NCBI GenBank assembly: GCA_017621295.1
Contig: JAGATI010000136.1
Location: 1 to 24,624 of the forward strand
Origin: Clostridia bacterium
GTDB lineage: Bacteria; Bacillota_A; Clostridia; TANB77; CAG-508
Direction: 5' to 3'
DNA length: 24,624 nt
Shown: positions 1 through 8,032 of the stretch, piece by piece
How positions within the stretch are numbered: position 1 is the first letter of the stretch
Layout of the letters: each line of letters opens with the position of its first letter
Program-made: the position numbers and the translations under genes
The notes under the pieces: generated by a model
What the model was told of the DNA's origin: nothing
What the model saw: only the letters and a program-made list of their open reading frames with translations
Database searches by the model: none

Positions 1-969
1 CAATAGGCGGAACTTGGATTGATTGTAGTGGTGGCAAAGGAAAAAATGTTGGAAGAATTAATCCTTTGCAAGTAAATAAACTTCCAAATAATATTGAAGA
101 TGAAGACGAAGATTATAGTAGCACAAAATCGGCATTAGCACTGCACATGGACTTTTTAACAGCATTTTTTACTTTATATTTCCCAGAAATAACAAGTTTT
201 CAAATGAGTTTATTAATGGAAATATTAGAAGAATTATATAAGAATTTTAATATTGATTATGATACAGATATAAATAATATTTCAAAAGAGCAATTTCCTA
301 TAATGAAAGATTTATATGAATTGTTGGAAGAGAAAGTTGAAAATAAAAACACAAAACATAAAGATGAAGTTGAAGTAATTAAATCAATAATTAGAAGTTT
401 AGCAATAGGTCATAATGCAGAAATATTTAATGGTTATACAACAATAGAAGATACAAGCGATTTTCTATGTTTAGATATTTATTCTTTGCAAGGTGCATCA
501 AACAATATTAAAAGTTGCCAATATCTAAATATGCTTAGATATTGCGAAGATATGGCTTTTAGAAATAGAGAAGAAAAGTGTTATGTAGTATGTGATGAAG
601 CCTATTTATTAATTGATAAAAAAGTACCACAAGCAATTGAGTTTATGAGAAATTTTAGTAAAAGATGTAGGAAATATCAATGTGGGTTAATAACTATATC
701 ACAAAACATATTAGACTTTTTACGGAGATGAAATAAAACAATATGGACAAGCAATATTAGACAATTCAACATATAAATTCTTTTTCGGAACAGATGGGCA
801 AGATTTAGAAGAAATTGTAAGAATATATAACCTAAATAATGAAGAAAAAACAATACTTTCACAAAAAGATAGAGGCCGTGGGCTTATGTTTGTAGGACCA
901 GGTCATAGTTTAATAAATGTAAAAGGAGAAGAATGGGAAAAACCATATTTAATAGGTGGTGGAAAATAA
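1..969 (+). pseudogene. VirB4/TraE-family conjugation ATPase, 3' part, frameshifted
   Basis: This is the C-terminal part of the ATPase that powers a type IV secretion/conjugation channel at the inner face of the membrane. The gene begins before the window and is open from base 3 in frame 3. The reading passes a VirB4-typical segment (GKGKNVGRINPLQV), then a Walker B (YVVCDEAYLLID) and an arginine/Q motif region (RCRKYQCG...ITISQN), and stops at 729-731. The family C-terminus continues in frame 1 from about 715 to TAA 967-969 (GDEIKQYGQAILDN, then FFGTDGQDLEEI, ending LIGGGK). Removing one T of the T5 run at 717-721 joins the two parts as DFYGDE. So this is a one-base indel, a sequencing error or recoding. 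The next gene starts at 970, directly after the downstream stop. Family assignment is firm; whether the gene is dead is not. Confidence 0.85.
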
Positions 970-1719
970 ATGGCAGATAATAATAAAAATCCAATTTTAG
1001 ATATAGGAAAAACAGCATTTTCTTTTTTCTCTTTTAAAACAAAAATGATAGTAATAGGAGTTGTAATTGGGGTATTTTTAATAATTATAGTTCCAGTAGT
1101 TGCAATTACAAGCATATTCACACCAAATACTAAAAACTCTAGCGAGAAAAAAGGTGGAGGAAGTGCTTCAGATTCTTCAAGTACAAGTGTAACAATTTCA
1201 GTAAATGAAGTGTTTGATGAAGAAAGTTTAACTAAATACGAAAATGCAACTTTTCCAATGCCTTTTGAAACTTGGGATAAAAGCAAAGATGTTGTAACAT
1301 CAAGGTTTAGCAAAAGTAGAACATTAACAGTAAATGGCAAAGTTCAAACAGGAGCACATACTGGAATTGATATTGTTTGTATTTCAAAATCAAGCCCAAA
1401 AGTATGTGCAGTAGCAAGTGGCACAGTTGTAGTTGCAAAAGCTGGAAATACTGGATATGGAAATTATGTTGTAATTCAGCATTTATCAGATGAAGGAAAA
1501 AGATTTTATACTTTATATGCTCACATGGTTAATGGTTCGATTGCAGTGGCAGAAGGTAGCGAAGTAAAAGTAGGACAAGTTCTAGGAATAATGGGAAGTA
1601 CAGGAAATTCTACAGGAGCGCATTTACATTTTGAAATAAGGCTAAATGATAATACAAGCAGTAGTGCAGTAAATCCATATCCATACATATTTCGGAGAAG
1701 AGGAGAAAAAGTAAAATGA
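970..1719 (+). CDS. Membrane-anchored M23 (LytM) peptidoglycan endopeptidase
   Basis: The 249-residue protein has a cytoplasmic N-terminus, one membrane segment at about 25-48, a Gly/Ser-rich linker (60-75) and a C-terminal LytM domain. The zinc-site pattern is complete: H130-x3-D134 (HTGID), H185 (YAHM) and H218-x-H220 (HLH). The domain is expected outside the membrane, cleaving peptide cross-links in peptidoglycan. In conjugative elements such a hydrolase opens the wall for the transfer channel, which fits its position directly behind the VirB4 gene (start codon abuts the VirB4 stop). Its end overlaps the next start by four bases (ATGA), indicating one operon. Domain assignment is strong; the transfer role is inferred from context. 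Confidence 0.9.
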   Translation: MADNNKNPILDIGKTAFSFFSFKTKMIVIGVVIGVFLIIIVPVVAITSIFTPNTKNSSEKKGGGSASDSSSTSVTISVNEVFDEESLTKYENATFPMPFETWDKSKDVVTSRFSKSRTLTVNGKVQTGAHTGIDIVCISKSSPKVCAVASGTVVVAKAGNTGYGNYVVIQHLSDEGKRFYTLYAHMVNGSIAVAEGSEVKVGQVLGIMGSTGNSTGAHLHFEIRLNDNTSSSAVNPYPYIFRRRGEKVK

Positions 1720-2042
1720 ATAATAAAGAAGAATTAAAAAAGCAAGTAATTGTGTTAAGTTTGGTATTAGTTTTTGTAATAATTGTAGCAATAGTATTAA
1801 ATACGAAAGACTCAAATAAAAGTAAAAATAATATACATAATCAAAGTGTAAAAACAGAAGTAACAAATAATATTGATAATGTTAATAAAGAAAACTTAAA
1901 TCAAGACGAAATAATAAAACAAAACCTAAAAGGTTTATTAGAAGAGCCAGATGAAGATTATTATTTAAACCAAGAATTAAATGATAAAAATGAAACTGTT
2001 GTAACAACAAAAAATGGAGAAACAATAATTATAAAAGATTAA
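1716..2042 (+). CDS. Small single-pass membrane protein of the transfer operon
   Basis: The 108-residue protein has one membrane segment at about 11-28 after a short charged N-terminus. A hydrophilic Asn/Lys/Glu-rich region follows, probably outside the cell, with no recognised domain. Its start overlaps the stop of the M23 gene as ATGA, and the next gene follows 13 bases after its stop, so it is translated as part of the transfer operon. It may be an accessory subunit of the channel, by position only. I do not recognise the family. Confidence 0.75.
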   Translation: MNNKEELKKQVIVLSLVLVFVIIVAIVLNTKDSNKSKNNIHNQSVKTEVTNNIDNVNKENLNQDEIIKQNLKGLLEEPDEDYYLNQELNDKNETVVTTKNGETIIIKD

Positions 2043-2055
2043 ATGAGGTATCAAT

Positions 2056-3207
2056 ATGGAGGAAACAAGAAAATTTAAGAAATACATATATATTTCAAAA
2101 GAAGTAAAACCAATAATTGAAGACTATTGTAGCCAAAATAATATAACTTTAGTAACAAGATTTATTAATGAATACAATTTAGAAAAATTTATGCAAACAG
2201 AGCTACGAAATTTGAATTTTGTAGATTATTTAATTATAGATTTAAGAGCAATCGAGAATTTAACAGATGATGATGAAATTATATCTAAAATAACATTAAT
2301 TAGAAAAATGTATAAGTTAAGAGTAATTATAATTGCAGAAGGATATAAGCATGGAAATGTGTTGCTAGGAAAAATATTTAATTTAGGAATTTACAATATT
2401 ATAACTGCAACTGATGATGTGAGTTTTAAAGAAGAACTTGAAAAAGTTTTAAGTGATGAAGGAATGAGTTTTGGAAATTCAATAAAGTATAAATTAGATA
2501 ATAATGTAATTTCAGTAAATCAAACAACTAAAATAATAAAAGAAAATTTTATAAAAGTAAAACAAACGGTAAGCATTGGAGTTGTTGGAACTGAAAGACA
2601 TATTGGAGCAACTACTTTAGCAGTTAATTTAACAAAATATTTAAGTGAATTAACAAATATTAAGGCCTGTTATATAGAAAATAATAATCATCAATCAGTA
2701 AGCCATATTGCAGAAAGTAGTGAGGCAATACGTTTTGAAGATATGAAAAAGGTGAATTTTAAAGGAATAGATTTATTTTCAAAACCTAAAAATATGTCAG
2801 ATATATTATCTAACAACTATAATTTTTATATTTACGATTATGGAGCATTAAATGAAATGACAGAAGAAGAAAAAATGTCATTTTTAACGAGAGATTTGAA
2901 GTTGGTAGTATCAGGAAATAAACTATGGGAGTTACCTAATTTAATAAATACTTTTCAGATTATAGGTACTGATATAAATACATATCTCGTATTTAATTTT
3001 GCAAAAGAAAGTGAAAAAGAGAATTTTAGAATTAGTTTAGGAGAATATTGGAAAGAAAGAACTACTTTTTCAGAATATGTAACAGATCCTTTTGATGTGA
3101 AGAATAAATATTTTTTTGAAAATATATTGAAACCATATTTGATAAATACAGATATTACAGAGAAAAAGGGAAGGTTTAATTGGTTTTGGAAAAGAGGCAG
3201 AAGATGA
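2056..3207 (+). CDS. TadZ/CpaE-like protein: pseudo-receiver plus MinD/ParA-type ATPase with degenerate P-loop
   Basis: The 383-residue protein has two parts. Residues 1-135 alternate hydrophobic strands and helices as in a response-regulator receiver (FVDYLIIDLR, then RVIIIAEG). Residues about 170-375 resemble a MinD/ParA ATPase: SIGVVGTERHIGATTLAVNL occupies the deviant Walker A position near 178-189. The usual lysines of KGGxGKT are missing (GTERHIGATT), so ATP hydrolysis is doubtful. This pairing is known from TadZ/CpaE proteins, which localise secretion machines. A polar or membrane targeting role for the conjugation apparatus is inferred. RBS AGG lies about 10 bases before the ATG. The stop overlaps the next start (ATGA at 3204-3207). 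Confidence 0.7.
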   Translation: MEETRKFKKYIYISKEVKPIIEDYCSQNNITLVTRFINEYNLEKFMQTELRNLNFVDYLIIDLRAIENLTDDDEIISKITLIRKMYKLRVIIIAEGYKHGNVLLGKIFNLGIYNIITATDDVSFKEELEKVLSDEGMSFGNSIKYKLDNNVISVNQTTKIIKENFIKVKQTVSIGVVGTERHIGATTLAVNLTKYLSELTNIKACYIENNNHQSVSHIAESSEAIRFEDMKKVNFKGIDLFSKPKNMSDILSNNYNFYIYDYGALNEMTEEEKMSFLTRDLKLVVSGNKLWELPNLINTFQIIGTDINTYLVFNFAKESEKENFRISLGEYWKERTTFSEYVTDPFDVKNKYFFENILKPYLINTDITEKKGRFNWFWKRGRR

Positions 3208-3446
3208 AGAAAAAATCGCTTTTTGATATAGCAATGGAGCAGAAAAATAGAAAGAAGTTGGAAGATGAGAATGTTGTTATAACTAAGAAAAATAGTAAAA
3301 TTTCAATTGTTATAGAGATAATAGGAAAAATATTAAAAGTAATTTTTTATATTGTTATTTGTATACTTTTAACAGTTGGAACAACAGTACTTGCAAATAG
3401 CGAATTGAGAGAGCAGTTGATGAATATTATAAATTTGAATTTATAG
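3204..3446 (+). CDS. Small membrane protein, last gene of the transfer operon
   Basis: I choose the ATG at 3204, which overlaps the preceding TGA as ATGA and has an AGAGG-type RBS just upstream. A TTG 24 bases earlier lies inside the previous gene and has no good RBS. The 80-residue product has a lysine-rich, helical cytoplasmic N-terminus (KKKSLFDIAMEQKN...) and one membrane segment at about residues 40-62 (rich in I, V, L). A short external tail follows. No domain is recognised. It is probably an accessory component of the conjugation complex, by operon membership only. Confidence 0.7.
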   Translation: MKKKSLFDIAMEQKNRKKLEDENVVITKKNSKISIVIEIIGKILKVIFYIVICILLTVGTTVLANSELREQLMNIINLNL

Positions 3447-3474
3447 AAAATATTAAATTTCTATTTTTATTTTG
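3443..3474 (+). terminator. Intrinsic terminator closing the transfer operon
   Basis: ATAGAAA (3443-3449) pairs perfectly with TTTCTAT (3458-3464) around a 7-base loop. TTTTATTTT follows. The 5' arm overlaps the TAG stop of the last gene. The stem is A/T-rich, so strength is uncertain. Confidence 0.6.
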
Positions 3475-3485
3475 GACAAAAAAAG

Positions 3486-3634
3486 ATAGGTGTAGTTGCA
3501 ATACACCTATTAATTAGAGTTTGATTCAGCGATGACCAAACTTTATATGTACTAAAATGTATGTGTATTGCAGTACACATACGAATAAATGAATCCTCAA
3601 CCAGAGCTAGGATACATTTATATGTACCTAAATG
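3486..3634. repeat. Two tandem copies of a structured non-coding unit
   Basis: This is non-coding DNA between the transfer operon and the radC-like leader. Copy 1 has a perfect 9-bp hairpin (ATAGGTGTA 3486-3494 / TACACCTAT 3502-3510, loop GTTGCAA), a second stem (AGTTTG 3518-3523 / CAAACT 3537-3542) and TATATGTACTAAAATG at 3544-3559. Copy 2 starts 73 bases later. It has a perfect 9-bp hairpin (GTATGTGTA 3559-3567 / TACACATAC 3574-3582, loop TTGCAG), a stem (ATCCT 3593-3597 / AGGAT 3609-3613) and TATATGTACCTAAATG at 3619-3634. The stem sequences differ while pairing is kept, and both loops contain the palindrome TGCA. It could be a tandem structured RNA, or a DNA site such as an oriT or a protein-binding array. 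No U-tract follows, so these are not terminators. Confidence 0.65.
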
Positions 3635-3681
3635 ATAGTATATAATTTTGTGTTTGTCAAATTTAATTGGAGAAAAATTTT

Positions 3682-3736
3682 TTCAAAAAATCTTCAAAAT
3701 CAATTCATTGACACATATAAAAAGACAATATAAAAT
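3682..3736 (+). promoter_or_regulatory. Promoter L1 with three 11-bp-phased TTCA sites
   Basis: TTCA half-sites start at 3682, 3693 and 3704, exactly 11 bp apart; the first two continue as TTCAAAA. The third abuts the -35 TTGACA (3708-3713). A 17-bp spacer leads to -10 TAAAAT (3731-3736). The same layout occurs at 8053, 10947 and 13083. Helical phasing next to the -35 suggests a site for an activator bound to direct repeats. Confidence 0.8.
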
Positions 3737-3759
3737 CTTAATATAAAAAATTGTGAACG

Positions 3760-3792
3760 AAAGTCGGCTTTGAATGTAGCTGGCTTTTTTTC
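3760..3792 (+). terminator. Leader terminator-like hairpin of L1 (candidate attenuator)
   Basis: AAAGTCGGCT (3760-3769) pairs over 10 bp, with two G-U pairs, with AGCTGGCTTT (3778-3787). Eight T residues follow (3785-3792). The hairpin lies between promoter L1 and the AGGAGG RBS of the radC-like gene, about 20 bases downstream of the expected transcript start. Transcription into the gene must therefore read through it. Outer bases AACG and CGTT could extend the stem. Confidence 0.7.
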
Positions 3793-3809
3793 GTTAGGAG
3801 GACGTACAA

Positions 3810-4373
3810 TTGAGTTTAAAATTAGATATACAAAAGAAACCAAATACAACAGATTCAAGACAAATAAAAAGACCAGAAGATATTTATAATTTAGAAGAAG
3901 TACAAGAAATAAAAGACGCAATTCAAGAGCATTTTCTATTTATTGGATTAGATAGAGGAAATCATATACGAAAAATTAGTTTGATGGGAATTGGAACAAG
4001 TGCTGGAATATATATTGATAGCAAACAATTAATAAGAAATGCAATAATAAATGCGTTTGATAAAGTAGTTTTTGTACATAATCATCCGTCAAACAGTTTA
4101 GAGCCAAGCTATGAAGATAAGCATTTAACTGATATTACAGGAAAACTTATGGAAGTTTTTAATATAGAACTTGTAGACCATTTGATTGTAACAGAAGATA
4201 ATTTTGCTAGTATGAAACAATTAGGTGTAATAAATAGAAATTATAGTAATGAGAATTTGAATTTTATGAATAAGGCTTTTTTGATAGAGGAGAATAATAA
4301 CTTAAAACAAGAGCTTGAAACATTGAAGAATAGTAATGTTGAAGAATTAGAAGATGAGGAAGAAGAAATTTGA
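3810..4373 (+). CDS. RadC-like JAB/MPN domain protein with acidic tail
   Basis: The 187-residue protein starts at TTG 3810, eight bases after a perfect AGGAGG; no better start exists in frame. The central domain matches the RadC family: an HFLFIGLDRGNH strand, then H90-N-H92-PS and D103, the H-x-H-x10-D metal pattern of JAB/JAMM proteins. E40 may be the catalytic glutamate. The N-terminal helix-hairpin-helix region of chromosomal RadC is absent, as is common in mobile-element versions. The C-terminus is a coiled-coil-like stretch ending in ELEDEEEEI, an acidic tail shared with four other proteins here. Its biochemical role is unsettled even for RadC itself. It is expressed from promoter L1 through the leader hairpin. 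Confidence 0.85.
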   Translation: MSLKLDIQKKPNTTDSRQIKRPEDIYNLEEVQEIKDAIQEHFLFIGLDRGNHIRKISLMGIGTSAGIYIDSKQLIRNAIINAFDKVVFVHNHPSNSLEPSYEDKHLTDITGKLMEVFNIELVDHLIVTEDNFASMKQLGVINRNYSNENLNFMNKAFLIEENNNLKQELETLKNSNVEELEDEEEEI

Positions 4374-4397
4374 CATAAATTTATAGTGTGATATAAT
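4370..4397 (+). promoter_or_regulatory. Consensus sigma-A promoter of the nuclease cargo
   Basis: TTGACA at 4370-4375, a 16-bp spacer and TATAAT at 4392-4397 match the vegetative consensus perfectly. The -35 overlaps the TGA stop of the radC-like gene (4371-4373). Unlike L1-L4 it has no phased TTCA array and no leader hairpin, so the following three genes are under separate, probably constitutive, control. Confidence 0.8.
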
Positions 4398-4440
4398 TCA
4401 AACAATTAGTGATAATTTGTAGGTGGAAATGATAATATGA

Positions 4441-6363
4441 ATGAAAAAAAAATATATTATAGAAGATATACAATTAATGAAAGAATGGCATTATATAAAA
4501 AATAATGGACTTAATCCAGATAACATTTCTTCAGGTAGTGATAAAAAGGTGTGGTGGATATGTTCTAAAGGACATGAATGGGAAACACAAGTTAAAAATC
4601 GAACTCGAGGAACTGGATGTCCTTATTGTTCAAATCAAAAAGTATTAGTTGGTTATAATGATTTATTAACGATTAATCCCAAATTAGCTTCTGAATGGAA
4701 TTATAAAAGGAATATTGATATTACTCCATCTGAATTTACAAGTTTTAGTAATAAAAAAGTTTGGTGGATATGTTCTAAAGGTCATGAATGGGAAGCTAGT
4801 ATAAATGGTAGAAGTAAAGGATCAAATTGTCCTTATTGTAGTAATAGAAAAATATTAAAAGGTTTTAATGATTTGTTTACAACTAATCCTGAATTAAAAC
4901 AAGAATGGGATTATATTAAAAATAGTAATTTAAATCCTGATGAAATTTCTTATGGTAGTGAAAAAAAAGCTAATTGGATATGTTCTAAAGGACATGAATG
5001 GAAAGCACAAATATCATCAAGAACTTCAGGATATGGTTGCCCAATATGTGGTAGAATAAAATCTAGTAAAAATAAAGCAACTCCAAAAAAAGGAAATAGT
5101 GTTGCAGAGAAAAATAAAGATTTGATACAAGAATGGGATATTGAAAAGAATGATTTAACACCTTTCGAAGTTAATGCAACATCTCCTAGGAAAATATGGT
5201 GGAAATGTAGGGTATGTAATTACGAATGGGAAGCATCTGCTTTAACAAGAATTAATGGACATGGTTGTCCAGTTTGTGCAAAAAAAGAAACAGCAAAAAA
5301 ACTTTCATTAGCACCTGAAGAAAAATCGTTATATAATAAAAACCCTTATATATTAAATGACTGGGATTATGAAAAAAACATAGGAATTGATGTAAAAAAA
5401 ACATATGCTACTTCAGGAAAAATTGTGTGGTGGAAATGTAGTGTTTGTAATTATGAGTGGAAAGCTTCTATTTATGATAGAAATAATGGGTATGGTTGTC
5501 CAAACTGTAGTAGTGGTAGAAGAACATCATTTCCAGAAAAGGCAATATATTTTTATATAAAAAAATATTTTGCTGATGCAATAGATAATTATAAAGATGA
5601 AGATTTATTAAATGTAAAAAATTTAGAATTAGATATTTTTATTCCAAGTATAAAGCTTGGCATTGAATATGATGGTAGTTTATGGCATAAAAATTTAAAA
5701 AGAGATTTACAAAAAGATGAAATTTGTGCTGAAAAAGGTATAACTTTAATTAGGGTTAGAGAAAAAGGATTACCACTTTTAAATTCATCTTCTATAATAT
5801 TTTTACTAAATTCAGATAATGAAAATGAGTTGGAGAAGAATATATATTTGATTTTGAAATACCTAAACATTAGGGCTCCAGAAGTAAATATAAAGTCAGA
5901 TAGAATAAAAATTTATGAGTTAATAAAAATCAAATTAAAAGAAAATTCGTTATTAAATTGGACTAATGATATAGATGTTAAATGGCATCCCATTAAAAAT
6001 GGAAACTTAAAATTAGAAAGTTTTGCAATTAAATCTCATAAAAAAGTATGGTGGGCATGCTCTAAAGGTCATGAATGGGAATCTGCTATTAGCAATATTA
6101 CAAGAGGTGGAGGATGTCCAATTTGTAGCAATAAGAAAATTTTAAAAGGCTATAATGATTTGGCAAGTAGAAGACCTGATTTATCTAGTGAATGGGATTA
6201 TGATAAGAATTTTCCTTTGACTCCATATGATGTTGTATTTAGGAGCACTAAAAAAATCTGGTGGATATGTAAAAAAAATCATAGCTGGAAATGTACAGTT
6301 GATTATAGATATAGAAAACAGCCAATTTGTCCGTTTTGTAAAAAAGAAAAGAGTAATAATTAG
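4441..6363 (+). CDS. Multi-zinc-ribbon (DUF4379-like) protein with embedded Vsr/PD-(D/E)XK-type nuclease
   Basis: The 640-residue protein carries seven repeats of about 70 residues: five before the nuclease (about 8-360) and two after (about 508-633). Each reads W-x-K-N...P...KKxWWxC, then KGHEWE or VCNYEW, and ends GCPxC, giving CxxxH/CxxC or CxxC/CxxC zinc sites such as C41/H45/C60/C63. Between them, residues about 364-450 resemble a Vsr/DUF559-like restriction endonuclease fold. Candidate catalytic residues are E366 (FPEKAI), D398 (ELDIFIP), E409 and D411 (GIEYDG) and H416. DNA cleavage guided by zinc-ribbon DNA contacts is inferred. It is first of three genes behind a consensus promoter. 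AGGTGG lies 14 bases from this ATG, which is long; an A9 run directly after the start may matter. Confidence 0.8.
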   Translation: MKKKYIIEDIQLMKEWHYIKNNGLNPDNISSGSDKKVWWICSKGHEWETQVKNRTRGTGCPYCSNQKVLVGYNDLLTINPKLASEWNYKRNIDITPSEFTSFSNKKVWWICSKGHEWEASINGRSKGSNCPYCSNRKILKGFNDLFTTNPELKQEWDYIKNSNLNPDEISYGSEKKANWICSKGHEWKAQISSRTSGYGCPICGRIKSSKNKATPKKGNSVAEKNKDLIQEWDIEKNDLTPFEVNATSPRKIWWKCRVCNYEWEASALTRINGHGCPVCAKKETAKKLSLAPEEKSLYNKNPYILNDWDYEKNIGIDVKKTYATSGKIVWWKCSVCNYEWKASIYDRNNGYGCPNCSSGRRTSFPEKAIYFYIKKYFADAIDNYKDEDLLNVKNLELDIFIPSIKLGIEYDGSLWHKNLKRDLQKDEICAEKGITLIRVREKGLPLLNSSSIIFLLNSDNENELEKNIYLILKYLNIRAPEVNIKSDRIKIYELIKIKLKENSLLNWTNDIDVKWHPIKNGNLKLESFAIKSHKKVWWACSKGHEWESAISNITRGGGCPICSNKKILKGYNDLASRRPDLSSEWDYDKNFPLTPYDVVFRSTKKIWWICKKNHSWKCTVDYRYRKQPICPFCKKEKSNN

Positions 6364-6400
6364 TATGAAAAAATTAAAATAGTAATTTTAGAGGTGAGAT

Positions 6401-7195
6401 ATGGATTTAAGAAAATATTACTTACAAAATGTTTCAGAGGAGGAATATTATTATAAATTTTATGATTTAATTAATAATATTAATTATACATATAATGTAT
6501 TTTTGGGGATGGAAGAGTCTAATAATTATGAATTTATTATTTATGATATTGATGATGCAATAGAAAAATTCAAAAGTTTGTGTCAACCTGAAAATGAGTG
6601 TCACAATAAAGAAGAACAGTGTTGGTTTTATTTAATTTTGTTCTATTTATATAAACATGGTTATATAATTGAAGAATTTCCAAGAATAATTGAACGTCCC
6701 CCAGAAGATAGTTATCAATTTGTTAATAGAGACATTAGAAATAAATTGATTGCTAATGGGAAGGATAATAATGGGACTGTACGTTATTCAGAAAGAAGAA
6801 GATTTGTTGCAAATCTTACTTTTAAACAAAATGAAACATATATAGCAATAGATGATTCTATTGAAAGAAAATTTGAAGAAATCTCTACTAGACAGGCTTC
6901 GTTTGATAAAATGAGTATTGATGAAAAAATTTTAGAAATTGCAAATCTAATAGAACATTTTTTAAAAAAAGATGATAAATTTATTACACTTGATTATGCA
7001 AAAATATGTTTTGATTATATAAATGAAGAAATAATAAAAAAATACAGAAAAAAGATTCAATGTTTTAGACATTCTTCGGAAGAAGCACTTAAAGAAAGAG
7101 AAGAATACTCGGAAGTACAAAAAAATTTTATAATTGATTATGGATTGATAATATTAAAAGTAATTCATACACTTTTAAATGATAAAAAGAGCTAA
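6401..7195 (+). CDS. Unrecognised cytoplasmic protein of the nuclease cargo
   Basis: The 264-residue protein starts at ATG 6401 after a good RBS (GAGGTGAG). It has no signal peptide or membrane segment and looks mostly helical and charged. I do not recognise the family. The C-terminal third is the most structured-looking part: FDKMSIDEKILEIANLIEHF, then YINEEIIKKYRKKIQCFRHS and a final hydrophobic helix. The YRKK...CFRH cluster recalls, but does not match, the R-x4-6-H motif of HEPN ribonucleases. It lies 37 bases after the zinc-ribbon nuclease and 30 before the GIY-YIG gene, without terminators, so the three are probably co-transcribed. A role with the two nucleases, such as effector, sensor or antagonist, is inference. 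Confidence 0.65.
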   Translation: MDLRKYYLQNVSEEEYYYKFYDLINNINYTYNVFLGMEESNNYEFIIYDIDDAIEKFKSLCQPENECHNKEEQCWFYLILFYLYKHGYIIEEFPRIIERPPEDSYQFVNRDIRNKLIANGKDNNGTVRYSERRRFVANLTFKQNETYIAIDDSIERKFEEISTRQASFDKMSIDEKILEIANLIEHFLKKDDKFITLDYAKICFDYINEEIIKKYRKKIQCFRHSSEEALKEREEYSEVQKNFIIDYGLIILKVIHTLLNDKKS

Positions 7196-7225
7196 TTAAA
7201 TTATAAGTTGTAGGATGGAGTAATT

Positions 7226-8032
7226 ATGAATTTTGAAAATTTTAAAGATACAGCAATAAACGAAATTGAAGTAAAAAAGGATTTAGATAATACAGATAAA
7301 AAATCAGGAATCTATGCTATCTATATTAAAGATTTTGACTATAAACTTATGAAATATGAACCACGCATTTTACCAGTATATATAGGACAAAGTAAAAATA
7401 TGTATACAAGAATGCAATCACATCAAAAGAGAATAAATGAAGTATTTTCATATACAATCAATGAATTTAATAAAAATTTAAAAACAAAAAAAGAAAGTCA
7501 ATATATGTATCATAAAATTAGAAAATGCATTAATGATACAAGAATAACACAGGATAATATAAAGTTTAAGGTTTTAGAATATTGTGAAGAAAGTAAATTA
7601 TTAGAAAGAGAAAATTATTATATAGATTTATATAAAACAGAATCTTTAGGATTTAATCAATTAAGTTCTATACCTAAAATGGTTATATTTAATGTAAACA
7701 AAGCTAGTGAGAGAGAGGTAATAAATTTATTAGAATTAATATCAAAAGATATTGAACAAGTTTTAGAAGATAAATATAAAAATAATGGTTTTTCATCTTT
7801 TAATGCATCAATGCTATGTTACAATAGCCGAATTATTTTAGGTAAAATAGAATCAAAAGAGCGTAATCCAAAGAATAAAGATAAATATAGTGAGGAAGTC
7901 ATAGTAAAGTTTAATGAAACATTAGAATTGTATGGCAAAATTTATCAAGAAACAGATATGATATACGAAATAGGAATTCCACCTTTTATAGAATGGGATT
8001 TAAAGTTAGAAAAATTGAAAATAAAAAAATAA
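7226..8032 (+). CDS. GIY-YIG nuclease-domain protein
   Basis: The 268-residue protein starts at ATG 7226 after an AGGATGGAG RBS. Residues about 27-145 form a GIY-YIG domain: GIY at 28-30, YIG at 52-54, R62 and H66 (TRMQSH), and the metal-binding glutamate E129 in RENYYIDLY, followed by GFNQ. All expected catalytic residues are present, so it is probably an active single- or double-strand DNA endonuclease. The C-terminal half (about 150-268) has no recognised domain and may confer specificity. GIY-YIG proteins occur as homing endonucleases, repair enzymes and restriction or defence nucleases. Partnership with a zinc-ribbon nuclease favours defence or mobility. No terminator is visible after it; promoter L2 starts 20 bases downstream. 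Confidence 0.85.
   Translation: MNFENFKDTAINEIEVKKDLDNTDKKSGIYAIYIKDFDYKLMKYEPRILPVYIGQSKNMYTRMQSHQKRINEVFSYTINEFNKNLKTKKESQYMYHKIRKCINDTRITQDNIKFKVLEYCEESKLLERENYYIDLYKTESLGFNQLSSIPKMVIFNVNKASEREVINLLELISKDIEQVLEDKYKNNGFSSFNASMLCYNSRIILGKIESKERNPKNKDKYSEEVIVKFNETLELYGKIYQETDMIYEIGIPPFIEWDLKLEKLKIKK

Noticed and set aside
3486..3510. Perfect 9-bp hairpin as an intrinsic terminator
   Set aside because: No U-tract follows, and the A/T-rich terminator at 3443-3474 already ends the operon. The second unit repeats the structure, which suggests another role.
3753..3773. Six-codon open frames in leaders L1 (GTG to TGA) and L2 (GTG to TAA) that end in the hairpin
   Set aside because: They start about ten bases after the expected transcript start without an RBS, and L3 and L4 have no clear equivalent. 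A leader-peptide attenuator is not supported.
7040..7110. Possible HEPN ribonuclease motif in the 264-aa cargo protein
   Set aside because: The spacing between arginine and histidine in YRKKIQCFRH does not fit R-x4-6-H, and no companion nucleotidyltransferase is present.
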